Shown here: piece after piece, positions 36,396 through 46,180 of the stretch | How positions within the stretch are numbered: the stretch's first letter is position 1 | Layout of the letters: the number at the start of each line of letters is the position of its first letter | Assembly: GCF_001957125.1 (NCBI RefSeq) | Contig: NZ_MPHJ01000007.1 | Coordinates: forward strand, 124,001 to 188,000 | Length of the DNA stretch: 64,000 nucleotides | Direction: 5' to 3' | Source: Shewanella sp. UCD-KL12 | GTDB taxonomy: Bacteria > Pseudomonadota > Gammaproteobacteria > Enterobacterales > Shewanellaceae | The notes under the pieces: generated by a model | Told to the model about the DNA's origin: nothing | Database searches by the model: none | What the model saw: the letters and a program-made list of their open reading frames with translations, nothing else | Position numbers and translations under genes: made by a program

Positions 36396-37457
36396 ATGCT
36401 TAAGAATGTATCGCTTATCGCGCTTATATTATTTACTTTTATTGTCTGGCCTTTACATGCCCAAGCCGCAGTGATTTTACAGTATCACCATGTTTCTGAA
36501 GATACACCTGCTATCACAAGTGTGACTCCAGCTCAGTTTAAAGAGCAGATGCAGTATATCGCCGATAATGATTTTGTAGTTACACCTCTGTCTCAGCTTG
36601 TTGAAGCAATAAGAGACAAGCGCCCGATTGCAGAGAATACGATAGTGATCACTTTTGACGATGGCTATAAGAGTATTGCAAGAACAGCGCACCCGATCTT
36701 AAAGGAATATGGTTTTCCCTACACACTATTTGTTTCTGTTGAGCCTATTAAAGCTAAGTATAGCGAGATGATGAGCTGGAGTGAGTTAATCAACCTCTCT
36801 AAAGAGGGAGCTGAAATTGCCAACCACAGTTGGGACCATGAACATTTAATTCGCAGATTGGATGGTGAGACAAAAGCCCAGTGGTTGACTCGAATTGAAG
36901 CTAATATCCTAAATACCGAGGCAGCGATTGCCGAGGCCACAGGACAAAATCACAAGATGTTGGCTTACCCTTACGGTGAATACAACCAAGATATCGAGCT
37001 GATGTTGCAGCAACATGGTTTTGTTGGCCTAGGTCAGCAATCTGGAGCCGCTGGTCTGCACTCCCCTTTAACAGCCTTGCCCCGTTTTCCTGTCGCGGGT
37101 GTTTATGCCGAGCTTTCTAGCTTAAAAGTGAAGATGCATAGTTTAAATATGCCTGTGTTATCAATGACGCCAAAGAACCCTGAATTAAAAGATGGTAACT
37201 GGCGCCCAGAGCTTAAAGTTACATTGGATATGAGTGATATCTACCCGCATCAGATGATGTGTTTTATTCAAGGGCAGGGGGCAAAGAAGCCCCTTTGGTT
37301 GAGTGAGAATGAGTTTTCTGTGAGAGCAGAATTAGATCTGCCTGCGGGGCGTTCTCGTTATAACTGTACTGCGCCTAGTAAGACGCAGTCTGGCTACTAC
37401 TGGTTTTCGCAGGCGTGGGTACGACCTAAAAATGATGGCAGTTGGATAAAAGAATAG
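36396..37457 (+). CDS. Secreted polysaccharide deacetylase family protein
   Basis: The 353-aa protein has a signal peptide ('LIALILFTFIVWPLHAQA'). The NodB-homology domain shows motif 1 'ITFDDGYKSI' (catalytic Asp and metal Asp), 'IANHSWDHEHL' (metal His pair) and 'MLAYPYGEYNQDI'. The last 100 residues form a separate domain with paired Cys ('MMCFIQGQG', 'RYNCTAP'). Such enzymes remove N-acetyl groups from chitin, PNAG or similar polymers outside the cytoplasm; the substrate is unknown. It is followed by a CTAG-heptad hairpin. Confidence 0.87.
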   Translation: MLKNVSLIALILFTFIVWPLHAQAAVILQYHHVSEDTPAITSVTPAQFKEQMQYIADNDFVVTPLSQLVEAIRDKRPIAENTIVITFDDGYKSIARTAHPILKEYGFPYTLFVSVEPIKAKYSEMMSWSELINLSKEGAEIANHSWDHEHLIRRLDGETKAQWLTRIEANILNTEAAIAEATGQNHKMLAYPYGEYNQDIELMLQQHGFVGLGQQSGAAGLHSPLTALPRFPVAGVYAELSSLKVKMHSLNMPVLSMTPKNPELKDGNWRPELKVTLDMSDIYPHQMMCFIQGQGAKKPLWLSENEFSVRAELDLPAGRSRYNCTAPSKTQSGYYWFSQAWVRPKNDGSWIKE

Positions 37458-37490
37458 AACCTAGAATTGAGGTTCTAGGTTCTAGGTTCT
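37455..37490. repeat. CTAG-heptad hairpin at the deacetylase 3' end
   Basis: TAGAACCTAGAA (37455-37466) is perfectly complementary to TTCTAGGTTCTA (37473-37484) with a 6-nt loop, and the right arm belongs to a run of GGTTCTA heptads. It overlaps the stop codon and lies between converging genes, so it probably works as a terminator or 3' stabiliser. Confidence 0.75.
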
Positions 37491-37503
37491 AAGCAATAAG
37501 AAG

Positions 37504-38550
37504 TTAGCTGGCTTTACTATTCTCTGTTTTTAACAGAAAGAGCAGCTTTTGGGGGATCTTATCTAAGTGCATCTGTTCATGGTGGGCATTAAGCTCAACA
37601 GCAGCACCTGGCATTCCCCAAACAACTGAGCTTGCCTCATCTTGCGCTAAGGTATACGAACCTTTGTTCTTCATATTGAGTAAGCCTTTAGCACCATCTT
37701 TACCCATGCCAGTGAGAATCACACCTATGGTTGATTTAGCGGCGCATTCGACCACACTATTGAAAAGTACATCGACAGAGGGCTTATGCCGATTGACAGG
37801 TTCGGTATCTAACAGCTTGGTAAAGAGATTACTTCCTTTGCGCTCGATAATCATATGCGCACTTCCTGGGGCTAGATAGGCTGTACCAGCTTTAAGTCGC
37901 TCACCTCCCTGAGCCTCGATGACTTCCATCGCACAATTGCTATTTAATCGTTTCGCGAAAGAGGCGCTAAAGGCCGCTGGAATATGTTGCGCGATCACAA
38001 TTGGAGGCGTATTAGCAGGTAGTTGGGTGAGCACACTTTGGATGGCTTCTGTGCCTCCGGTAGAGGCACCGATAGCGATCAACCTGTTACTGAACATCTC
38101 ACCGGTTAAAGGGGGTTTAGCTGCTATCGGTGCTGCTGTTGATCTTGGTCGAACCTTGCTCTTGTATGCCAGCCTAACCTTATCAATAAGCTCTTGTTTA
38201 TAACCCATAAGTTGATTGGTTAGATCTGATTTTGGTTTAGATATAAAATCGACAGCACCAATCGAGAGAGCCTCCAAAGTTACAGCTGCGCCTTTTTCAG
38301 TCAGTGTGGATACCATAACGACTGGCATAGGCCTGAGTTTCATGATGTTTCTTAAAAATGCGATACCGTCCATTTTTGGCATTTCGATATCTAAGGTTAA
38401 AACATCTGGATTAAGTTTCTTGATTAAATCTCGTGCTTCATAGGGATCTTCGGCTGTGGCGACGACTTTTATATCGTCGGCGTCATTTAATAGGTGGCTA
38501 AGCAGTTGCCTTACCAAAGGTGAATCATCGATCACTAATACGCTAATCAT
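37504..38550 (-). CDS. cheB: Chemotaxis methylesterase/deamidase CheB
   Basis: The 348-aa protein has a receiver domain ('VLVIDDSPLVRQLLSHLL', phospho-Asp in 'VLTLDIEMPKMDG') joined by a linker to the methylesterase domain with the catalytic Ser in 'AIGASTGGTEAIQ', His in 'IAQHIPAAFSASFAKRL' and Asp in 'LTGMGKDGAKGL'. It removes methyl groups from receptors for adaptation and is activated by CheA. It is the last gene of the che operon, 64 bp after cheR. No cheD is present. Confidence 0.95.
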   Translation of the reverse strand: MISVLVIDDSPLVRQLLSHLLNDADDIKVVATAEDPYEARDLIKKLNPDVLTLDIEMPKMDGIAFLRNIMKLRPMPVVMVSTLTEKGAAVTLEALSIGAVDFISKPKSDLTNQLMGYKQELIDKVRLAYKSKVRPRSTAAPIAAKPPLTGEMFSNRLIAIGASTGGTEAIQSVLTQLPANTPPIVIAQHIPAAFSASFAKRLNSNCAMEVIEAQGGERLKAGTAYLAPGSAHMIIERKGSNLFTKLLDTEPVNRHKPSVDVLFNSVVECAAKSTIGVILTGMGKDGAKGLLNMKNKGSYTLAQDEASSVVWGMPGAAVELNAHHEQMHLDKIPQKLLFLLKTENSKAS

Positions 38551-38614
38551 AGTTTCGTCCTTGTTTGTCTATCTAGCTTAATCATATTTTTAAAAGCTTA
38601 AGCGTATTAACTGG

Positions 38615-39451
38615 TTAACAGAGGGCTGCCTTGTTCCTCTCTGTGTGTAACTTATTGTGATTACCCCGTAGAGGTTGATACATAGTTTGTCCTATAAGCT
38701 CGAACTCATCGGATATATTGGTCAGAGTTTCACTGTGGCCAATAAATAGTAGGCCATCAGGGGCTAGTAATTGTCGGAATCTGGCGATAATTTTTGCTTT
38801 GGTTTCATTATCAAAATAGATTAAGACATTACGGCAAAAGATAAGATCGAATTGTCCAGTCATTGGCCAGTGTTGTAGCAAATTTAACTGTTTGAAGTGG
38901 ATCATCTTTTGGATGCTCTGCTTCATCTGAATACCTGATTCAGTCGTTTTGATATATTTGTCCCTGTAACGCTGTGGTAGGCCGGTAATACTCTCCTCTG
39001 AGTAGCAGCCCTTTGATGCTTTATTGAGAACATTAGTATCAAGATCTGTCGCTAATATTTTTAAGTCCCACTCGGCCCCCGCAAAGTGGTCAGCTAAAGT
39101 CATAGCAATACTGTAAGGCTCTTCGCCAGTTGAACAAGCAGAGGACCATACACGTAAGCGCTTATCTCGTCTTCTTCTCCAAAGAGGTGTAACTTGCTTC
39201 TCAAGGTAATCAAAGTGATGCTCTTCTCTAAAAAAAGCAGTTAGATTAGTGGTTAATGCATTAACAAAATTCATTAACTCGCTAGGTTCACTCTTAACTC
39301 TTTGGCAATATTGAGAAAAACTTTTTAAACCCAGTTGTCGCAGACGTCTGCTTAACCTGGAATAGACCATATGTTTTTTTCTTGCGGGAAGAACAATTCC
39401 GGTCTCCTCATAAGCAAGACTTTGAATAAAATCAAAGTCTGCTTGTGTCAT
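38615..39451 (-). CDS. cheR: Chemotaxis methyltransferase CheR
   Basis: The 278-aa protein has the N-terminal helical CheR domain ('FDFIQSLAYEETGIVL') and the SAM-binding domain ('RVWSSACSTGEEPYSIAMTLAD', 'ILATDLDTNVL', 'FDLIFCRNVLIYFD'). It methylates Glu residues of receptors. Two starts have good ribosome-binding sites: TTG at 39481 and ATG at 39451, each with AAGGAG six bases upstream. The ATG fits other CheR N termini. The neighbouring receptor ends in a WxxF motif that CheR proteins of the tethered type bind. Confidence 0.94.
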   Translation of the reverse strand: MTQADFDFIQSLAYEETGIVLPARKKHMVYSRLSRRLRQLGLKSFSQYCQRVKSEPSELMNFVNALTTNLTAFFREEHHFDYLEKQVTPLWRRRRDKRLRVWSSACSTGEEPYSIAMTLADHFAGAEWDLKILATDLDTNVLNKASKGCYSEESITGLPQRYRDKYIKTTESGIQMKQSIQKMIHFKQLNLLQHWPMTGQFDLIFCRNVLIYFDNETKAKIIARFRQLLAPDGLLFIGHSETLTNISDEFELIGQTMYQPLRGNHNKLHTERNKAALC

Positions 39452-39541
39452 AGAAAACTCCTTTTCATCTATGATCTCCAATCTCTACTCCTTAAGCTTG
39501 ATTGATATTCCACACAAAGTATGACGGTATAATCCTCATCT

Positions 39542-39595
39542 GTGAGTTGGTACATGGGCCAAGTATTGATTATTTTCAATATATTGGCCCCTCAC
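39542..39595 (-). other. Strong hairpin between the chemoreceptor gene and cheR
   Basis: GTGAG (39542-39546) pairs with CTCAC (39591-39595), GGGCCAA (39556-39562) with TTGGCCC (39584-39590), and TATTGA with TCAATA inside. No T-tract follows on the minus strand. It could attenuate transcription or protect the upstream mRNA so that less CheR and CheB than receptor is made. Confidence 0.6.
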
Positions 39596-39643
39596 GGTCT
39601 TGTTTCATTATTCAAAAATCAGATGCTGATTATCGGCTCGCTG

Positions 39644-42600
39644 TTAAAACTCATTCCACTCCTCTTTGCTGATGCTTAGGTTGCCATGACTGTCGCCGGA
39701 AACTAATGCAAGAGGTGCAGATTCCATGCCTGAGCTCTGTTGCTCATTAGCTTGGAAGAAACCTAACTGGGTCTTCATATTTCTCGCTTGATCTGCCATC
39801 GCCTCACCTGCGGCTGAGACCTCCTCTACCAGAGCTGCATTTTGTTGAGTCATCTCATCCATCTGTGAGATGGCCTTATTAACCTCTTGAATACCTGAGG
39901 ACTGTTGATCGGAGGCTACGCTAATCTGACTAATCATATCGGCCACTTTAGTAACGGCTTGTACGATATCTTCTAAGGTTGAACCTGACTGATTTACCAG
40001 CTCGGTACCGTCGGTTACCTTGCCAACACTGTCGCGAATCAGCTCCTTAATCTCCTTCGCTGCGCCCGCACTTCGCTGAGCAAGATTACGTACTTCACCC
40101 GCTACGACCGCAAAGCCTCGACCTTGTTCGCCTGCTCTTGCTGCTTCTACTGCGGCATTGAGTGCTAACAGGTTTGTTTGGAAAGCAATTTCATCAATCA
40201 CACCTATGATGTCAGAAATTCGCTTACTGGAGTCATTGATCGCTTCCATGGCGGTAACTGCTTGTTCAACCACCTTGCCACCATGTTCAGCCTTGGTATT
40301 CGCTTCTTGAGCAAGCTCGTTGGCGAGTGTGGCATTTTGAGCGCTTTGAGTCACAGTGGCTGTCATCTCTTCCATGCTAGATGCCGTCTCTTCTAGCGAT
40401 GCTGCTTGCTCTTCGGTGCGTTGACTGAGATCAGCATTACCTTGAGCAATCTCTTCAGCTCCAGAGGTCACAGTGTTGGCTGATTCATTAATGCCGCCGA
40501 GTACGTCGGTTAGCTTAGTAACGGTTGCATTGGCATCTGTTTGTAGTTTGCCAAATTGTCCCTCATATTCACCATTAATTTGACGAGTAAGGTCGCCCTT
40601 AGCTAAGCCATCGAACATGTTGACCACATCTGAGATTACGTTATCAGCAATGCCCACTAAGCGGTTAAGGCCGTTAGATAGGTTGAGGAAGAAGCCCTCT
40701 TTATTTTGTACTTCAATACGATTACTCAAATCACCAGCCGCTGCAGCAGAGATGATGGTATCAATCTCATGTTCGATAGCGACCTCAGCTGTGCGATCTG
40801 TCCACTCAACAACTGTACCTATACGCTCGCCGTTATCATCATTAATTGGGTTGGCTACAACCTTAAAGGTGCGACCACCGACGGATAACTGACTAGAGTA
40901 TGTCGATGACAGAGATTTAAGCAGTCCACGCTGGTGGGCCGGATTTTTATGGAAGTCATCAATATTCACCCCGATAAGATTATTAGCATCGAAGTTTGGT
41001 AGATCTTTCACTATGTCAGATTGGGCGGTTCTGAACATGTCATTAACCGCGCTATTCATGTAGATAATATTGAGATCGTTATCTGCCACCATGGTATTGG
41101 CTGAGACATTATCCAGTGCCTGCTTGATGCGGGAGTTCTCAGAGGAGAGGCGGAGCTCTTCGCGCTCTTTGGCCAGTTTTGCAGTGACATCTTGCCATTC
41201 AACTACAGTACCTGTGCGCTCACCACTATCAAATACTGGGGTGGCAATGAGATTGAAGGTCAAGCCTGATACTTCAATACTGGTTTCATAAGTGGTGGTT
41301 AATTGGTCGAGCATATTACGTTGATGAGACGGTTTTTTATGGAAAATATCGATATTAGTGCCAATCAGACTCTTCACATCGAAGCGACTGAGGCTCTGCT
41401 GCAATGTCTTCTCGTTCTCGCTTAGCATGGTATTGAGCGAGTCATTGAGGTAGATGATGTTGTAATCAGCGTCAGCCATCATCACATTAGCCATACACAC
41501 ATCTAAAGCTTGCTTGATGCGACCTGTGTCAGCGGCTTGCTGCTTCTCCTCTTTCTCACGAGCAAGTTTAGCGGTGACATCTTGCCATTCGACCACAGTA
41601 CCTGTGCGCTGGCCGTTATCAAATACAGGTGTTGCGATAAGGTCAAAGGTTAACCCTGAGACCTCAATGTTAGTTTCATAGGTGCTAGTGAGTTTATCTA
41701 ACATGCCCCTTTGATGCGCTGGGTTTTTATGGAATATATCGATATTGCTACCCATTAAGGTCTTCATATCAAATTTTGATAAACTTTGTTGCAGCGTTTT
41801 CTCATTCTCGCTAAGCATCTCATCGAGTGACTCATTGAGATAAATGATGTTGTAATCAGCGTCAGCCATCATCACATTAGCCTTACACACATCTAAAGCC
41901 TGCTTGATACGGCCCGTTTCGGCGGCTTGCAGCTGCTCCTCTTTCTCACGAGCAAGCTTAGCTGTAACGTCTTGCCACTCGACCACAGTACCTGTGCGCT
42001 GACCATTTTCAAATACAGGGGTCGCGATAAGATCGAAGGTTAACCCTGATACTTCAATGCTGGTTGCATAGGTGCTAGTAAGCTTATCTAACATGCCTCT
42101 TTGATGTGCAGGATTTTTATGGAAGATATCGATATTGCTGCCCATTAGCGTGCTCATATCGAATTTACTCAGATTTTGCTGCAAGGTGCGTTCATTCTCT
42201 GTGAGCATTTCATTGAGTGACTCATTGAAATAGATGATGTTGTAATCAGCATCCGCCATCATCACATTAGCCTTACAGACATCAAGTGCTTGCTTGATAC
42301 GACCTGTCTCTGCGGCTTGTTGTTTGTCATCCTGTGCCTTAGAAAGCTTCTCGGTAATATCTTCCCACTCAACAACAGTGCCGGTGCGTACACCTTCGTT
42401 AAAAATAGGGTTAGCAATTAGGCTAAAGTTAAGTCCTGCAACTTCTATAGTCGTCTCATATGTACTCGTCAACCCTTCCAGCATGCGTCGCTGATGTGAT
42501 GGATTTTTATGGAATATATCAATGTTCTGCCCAACTAGTTTCTTCACGTCGAAGCTGACTAGAGCAGTTTTCAATGCTTGCTCATTATTGGTCAGCATCT

Positions 42601-43015
42601 CGTTAACTGAGTCGTTAAGGTAAGTGATATTGTGCTCAGCATCAGCCATCATGACATTGGCATTACAGATATCTAATGCTTTTAGAGAGGTTTCATCCTG
42701 TTGACGCTTTTGATAAAGCTCATCTAATCGGCTCGTGAGTAACTCCCAGCCTGGTAAAGATAGGTTTGAGAAGCTAGGGGCTTCATTCTTAACCAAGGCA
42801 TTGCTGATTTCGCTAAGGGCTTGGTTAAACAGTTTGTTGATTTGATTGAATTTCACAACGCCTGCAGCGAAGAGTACGATAGCGAGAATTTGGGTCGCTG
42901 CTATCCAGCTTCCCGATTGTCCTGAAAATGTTAACCCCAATGCAATTACGCTAACCACCAATCCGGCAACTGGTAAGCTGTTTACATTAGATGAGTTGGA
43001 GTGTTGTGCTTCCAT
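39644..43015 (-). CDS. Chemoreceptor with five tandem PAS domains and a CheR/CheB-tethering tail
   Basis: The 1123-aa receptor has two closely spaced membrane helices near the N terminus (about residues 13-55) and no sizeable periplasmic domain. Five nearly identical 130-residue PAS units follow (113-762, each containing '[14 protein letters not shown]' or a variant and 'NIDIFHKNP'). Then come HAMP-like segments and the signalling hairpin with '[19 protein letters not shown]'. PAS sensing in the cytoplasm, as in Aer, suggests redox or energy taxis. After a flexible linker the protein ends 'EEWNEF', matching the xWxxF pentapeptide that binds CheR and CheB in E. coli Tar/Tsr. It lies between cheW and cheR. 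Confidence 0.92.
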   Translation of the reverse strand: MEAQHSNSSNVNSLPVAGLVVSVIALGLTFSGQSGSWIAATQILAIVLFAAGVVKFNQINKLFNQALSEISNALVKNEAPSFSNLSLPGWELLTSRLDELYQKRQQDETSLKALDICNANVMMADAEHNITYLNDSVNEMLTNNEQALKTALVSFDVKKLVGQNIDIFHKNPSHQRRMLEGLTSTYETTIEVAGLNFSLIANPIFNEGVRTGTVVEWEDITEKLSKAQDDKQQAAETGRIKQALDVCKANVMMADADYNIIYFNESLNEMLTENERTLQQNLSKFDMSTLMGSNIDIFHKNPAHQRGMLDKLTSTYATSIEVSGLTFDLIATPVFENGQRTGTVVEWQDVTAKLAREKEEQLQAAETGRIKQALDVCKANVMMADADYNIIYLNESLDEMLSENEKTLQQSLSKFDMKTLMGSNIDIFHKNPAHQRGMLDKLTSTYETNIEVSGLTFDLIATPVFDNGQRTGTVVEWQDVTAKLAREKEEKQQAADTGRIKQALDVCMANVMMADADYNIIYLNDSLNTMLSENEKTLQQSLSRFDVKSLIGTNIDIFHKKPSHQRNMLDQLTTTYETSIEVSGLTFNLIATPVFDSGERTGTVVEWQDVTAKLAKEREELRLSSENSRIKQALDNVSANTMVADNDLNIIYMNSAVNDMFRTAQSDIVKDLPNFDANNLIGVNIDDFHKNPAHQRGLLKSLSSTYSSQLSVGGRTFKVVANPINDDNGERIGTVVEWTDRTAEVAIEHEIDTIISAAAAGDLSNRIEVQNKEGFFLNLSNGLNRLVGIADNVISDVVNMFDGLAKGDLTRQINGEYEGQFGKLQTDANATVTKLTDVLGGINESANTVTSGAEEIAQGNADLSQRTEEQAASLEETASSMEEMTATVTQSAQNATLANELAQEANTKAEHGGKVVEQAVTAMEAINDSSKRISDIIGVIDEIAFQTNLLALNAAVEAARAGEQGRGFAVVAGEVRNLAQRSAGAAKEIKELIRDSVGKVTDGTELVNQSGSTLEDIVQAVTKVADMISQISVASDQQSSGIQEVNKAISQMDEMTQQNAALVEEVSAAGEAMADQARNMKTQLGFFQANEQQSSGMESAPLALVSGDSHGNLSISKEEWNEF
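40730..42679 (-). repeat. Five tandem 390-bp repeats encoding PAS domains
   Basis: Equivalent sites recur at 41071, 41461, 41851, 42241 and 42631, an exact 390-bp period (130 codons). The three middle units are the most similar at the DNA level; the outer two have diverged. This pattern is prone to in-frame gain or loss of whole domains. Confidence 0.93.
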
Positions 43016-43038
43016 TCGTGTGTCCTCGTTTTACCCGT

Positions 43039-43611
43039 TTATGCATTAACGGCTTGCTGCGGAGCATCAAGCGTATTGATTAAGTTTGAAAGTTGTTCGG
43101 CTTCAGGTAACACTTCACTGCCGAGTAACTTGTTGATATCGAGCAAGATGACCATCTTCTCGCCCACATTGGTCAAGCCTTTAATAAAGGTGAGGTCTGT
43201 TTCTTTGCCAAAGTCTGGTGCATCACGTACGTCATCATGATTGACGCTAAATACATCTGAGACGGCATCAACTACTATGCCGATGACTTTATGCTCGTTT
43301 TCGAAAGCGACTTTAACGACTATGACTACTGTGGTAGCACCGTAATCTAAGGTTTCAATACCGAAGCGTTGGCGTAGATCTATGATAGGAACTATGGTGC
43401 CTCTTAGATTTATTACGCCTTTGACATGGCTTGGCGAGTTAGGGATCACTGTGGTCGACTCCCAACCACGTATCTCCTGCACTGAAAGTATATCGACGCC
43501 ATACTCTTCGTTGGCCATGATGAAGGTGAGATATTGCTGTCCGTCCTCATCATTTACTTGTTTAATTCCCTGTTCATGCTGGGGCTGTGTATTTTGAATT
43601 TGCTCTGTCAT
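43039..43611 (-). CDS. cheW: Chemotaxis coupling protein CheW
   Basis: The 190-aa protein has a polar N-terminal extension (about 20 residues) and one CheW domain: 'QQYLTFIMANEEYGVDILSVQEIRG', 'VKGVINLRGTIVPIIDLRQRFG' and 'IGIVVDAVSDVF'. It links receptors to CheA. A Met five codons earlier (43626) is possible, but GGAG is better spaced for the one at 43611. It lies between cheA and the PAS receptor. Confidence 0.93.
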   Translation of the reverse strand: MTEQIQNTQPQHEQGIKQVNDEDGQQYLTFIMANEEYGVDILSVQEIRGWESTTVIPNSPSHVKGVINLRGTIVPIIDLRQRFGIETLDYGATTVVIVVKVAFENEHKVIGIVVDAVSDVFSVNHDDVRDAPDFGKETDLTFIKGLTNVGEKMVILLDINKLLGSEVLPEAEQLSNLINTLDAPQQAVNA

Positions 43612-43674
43612 CTCGTCAGGCTCCATCTTCCATAATCTGTTGTGCTCACGGATATCTACTGCATTTATGTTTAA

Positions 43675-45777
43675 TTAAGCGGCGTGTTCTTTCATATTGG
43701 TGATGCCTGCAAGGCTCACTAGACCGGTAATGTCTATGATTAGTGCAACGGTGCCATCTCCTAATATAGTTGCGCCAGACACACCGGGAACCTTGTTGTA
43801 GTTATCTTCAAGGCTCTTGATCACCACTTGCTGCTGAGAAAGAAGCTCATCGACTAACAGGCCTACTTTCTCGTTATTAGAATCGACCACCATCACTAGG
43901 CCATCTTTGATCTCACTGGCATCAGCTTTATGGCCAAATTCATTAAAGACCTTAATCACTGGCAGGTACTCATCTCTTAGCCTGATCAGCTCATGACCAT
44001 CGCTGAGACGATTGATTCTCTCGGGTTCGACTTGCAGAGATTCGTGGATTGAAACCAAAGGCACCACATAAGTATGATTACCGACTCTAACGAGTTGACC
44101 ATCTAAAATAGCTAAGGTGAGCGGGAGTCTAATAGTGAAGCGACTGCCTTTATCTTGGGTAGATTTAAGCTCTATGGTGCCGTTTAGCTCATTGATATTT
44201 CGTCTAACCACATCCATACCTACGCCGCGACCGGAAAGGTCTGAGACGGCATCTGCAGTTGAAAATCCTGGCTTGAAAATAAGCTGGTGAATGGCTTCAT
44301 CACTGAGTTCTTCATTTTCAGTAACCAGTCCTTTCTCTTTTGCTTTAGTGAGAATGCGATCTGTATCTAATCCAGCACCATCATCAATGATCTCTATGAT
44401 GATACTCCCCCCCTGATGGAAGGCGTTAAGTGTGATAGTGCCCTCTTCAGATTTCCCCTTAGCTAGACGAATATCTGGAGTTTCAAGGCCATGATCTAAC
44501 GAGTTGCGCACCAAGTGCACCATAGGGTCAACAATCTTTTCCATGACTGTTTTGTCTAGCTCTGTATCTTCTCCTTTTAGGACAAGGTTAACTTTCTTAT
44601 CGAGCTGTTGACCAATATCTCTGACCAGTCTTGGAAAACGGTTAAAGGCAAAGCTGATAGGTAGCATACGGATCTGCATAACACTTTCTTGAAGATCTCG
44701 GGTGTGTGTGGCGAGTTGCTCTAAGCCTTGCTTTAGTGAGATAAGGGACTCTTCATTTATCTCCTCTTGCTGGCCTATCTGACCTAACATAGCTTGGGTG
44801 ATGACCAACTCACCAACCATGTTTATCAGTAGATCTATCTTGTCTATGCTGACGCGAATCGAGCTACTTTCTGGCGATTTTGTTTGCGGGACGGCTTTAG
44901 GTTTTGCGAGCTCGTTATTTGAGTTTGTGCTAACTGCGGCTAATGCATCATTGTCTGCAGTTGTGGCTTGAGCTGTTTGGTTTTCAGTTTCATCAAGTGA
45001 GCTTGGTGCTGAGCTCTCATTGTCATCACTACTCACAGGCTGAGGGCTAACCTCTTCAGATGAGTAATTGATGGTGCACTCATCTTCAACCCATTCAAAT
45101 ACCTCTTTAAGACGGGGTAACGCTTGATCAGTGACTAATGTGAGTTGCCAATTGAGATAGCAAGCCTCGGGGTCCATATCCTCAAAATCTGGCGACTCAT
45201 TCTCACATAATTTGACATCAAGCTCGCCTATTTGTCTGAGCTCATTAAACATTAGATAAGGATCATTACCGCAACGAAGAATATCTGACCCTGCTTGAAA
45301 ATCGATTGTCCAACATAGCTGACTTGGCGTAGCCTCTTCTGGTGTCTCGGCTGCTACATCAGCTTCACTCTGCTCTGAATCTTGATTGCCCGCTTCAAGC
45401 GCGGCATTAAATTGCTTTTCAAGATGAGCTAATTGCGGATCGTCAAAGTCTACTTTTCGCATTAAGGCATCGAACATATTGCGAAGTAGATCGACTGAGA
45501 GCAGCAACATATCTTGATGAGCACTGGTCATCTGCCGGCGGCCGTCACGGATCTCATCGAGTAGTGTTTCGAGTAGGTGGGTGTAGTTTGCTACTTGAGT
45601 GAAACCAAACGTTGCACTGCCTCCCTTGATGGAATGAGCAGCACGGAAAATGGTGTTGATTGCTTCATCGTCGGGAGTTTTGACGTCTAGGTTCAGGAGT
45701 TCAGATTCCATAGCGTCTAAACCCTCTAGACTCTCCTCAAAGAACACCTGACTAAATTGGCTGAGATCGATTTCCAT
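43675..45777 (-). CDS. cheA: Chemotaxis histidine kinase CheA
   Basis: The 700-aa protein has an HPt domain with the phospho-accepting His in 'IFRAAHSIKGGSATFGF' (about residue 48), a P2-like/linker region (about 150-300, acidic and Ser-rich), a dimerisation domain, the HATPase domain ('VHLVRNSLDHGLE', 'IIDDGAGLD', 'GRGVGMDVVRRNI') and a C-terminal CheW-like domain ('LDGQLVRVGNHTYVVPL'). It phosphorylates CheY and CheB. It is preceded by cheY and a STAS gene. Confidence 0.95.
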   Translation of the reverse strand: MEIDLSQFSQVFFEESLEGLDAMESELLNLDVKTPDDEAINTIFRAAHSIKGGSATFGFTQVANYTHLLETLLDEIRDGRRQMTSAHQDMLLLSVDLLRNMFDALMRKVDFDDPQLAHLEKQFNAALEAGNQDSEQSEADVAAETPEEATPSQLCWTIDFQAGSDILRCGNDPYLMFNELRQIGELDVKLCENESPDFEDMDPEACYLNWQLTLVTDQALPRLKEVFEWVEDECTINYSSEEVSPQPVSSDDNESSAPSSLDETENQTAQATTADNDALAAVSTNSNNELAKPKAVPQTKSPESSSIRVSIDKIDLLINMVGELVITQAMLGQIGQQEEINEESLISLKQGLEQLATHTRDLQESVMQIRMLPISFAFNRFPRLVRDIGQQLDKKVNLVLKGEDTELDKTVMEKIVDPMVHLVRNSLDHGLETPDIRLAKGKSEEGTITLNAFHQGGSIIIEIIDDGAGLDTDRILTKAKEKGLVTENEELSDEAIHQLIFKPGFSTADAVSDLSGRGVGMDVVRRNINELNGTIELKSTQDKGSRFTIRLPLTLAILDGQLVRVGNHTYVVPLVSIHESLQVEPERINRLSDGHELIRLRDEYLPVIKVFNEFGHKADASEIKDGLVMVVDSNNEKVGLLVDELLSQQQVVIKSLEDNYNKVPGVSGATILGDGTVALIIDITGLVSLAGITNMKEHAA

Positions 45778-45817
45778 ATTAAATATCCGTTAGATCCATC
45801 TGATGATTTAGATTGTC

Positions 45818-46180
45818 TTAACCAAGCACCTTACGTACGGTTGCTAGTAATTGGTCTGGATTGAATGGCTTTACTATCCAGCCTGTAGCTCCCGCGGAGC
45901 GGCCCTCCTGTTTTTTTTCTGTGCCAGACTCTGTTGTTAGCATTAGCAAAGGGGTGAATTTGTAGCTTGGTAGGGTGCGCAAGTTACGAATAAGGGTTAA
46001 TCCGTCCATGATTGGCATGTTCACATCTGAGATAACCAAGTCATACTCGCCCTTTTGAGCAACCTTTAGTGCCTCGTCACCGTTGGAGGCTTCTGTTACA
46101 TCGAAGCCCGCCGTTTTCAAAGTGAATCCGACCATTTGGCGCATAGAAGCAGAGTCATCGACCGCAAGTATTTTTTTCAT
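45818..46180 (-). CDS. cheY: Chemotaxis response regulator CheY
   Basis: The 120-aa protein is a single receiver domain: acidic pocket 'ILAVDDSASMRQMVGFTL', phospho-Asp in 'LVISDVNMPIMDGL', Thr in 'LMLTTESGTEKK' and Lys in 'GWIVKPFNPDQLL'. It is of the kind that either binds the flagellar motor or acts as a phosphate sink. Its start overlaps the end of the STAS gene by 4 bp (ATGA), so the two are translated together. Confidence 0.94.
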   Translation of the reverse strand: MKKILAVDDSASMRQMVGFTLKTAGFDVTEASNGDEALKVAQKGEYDLVISDVNMPIMDGLTLIRNLRTLPSYKFTPLLMLTTESGTEKKQEGRSAGATGWIVKPFNPDQLLATVRKVLG

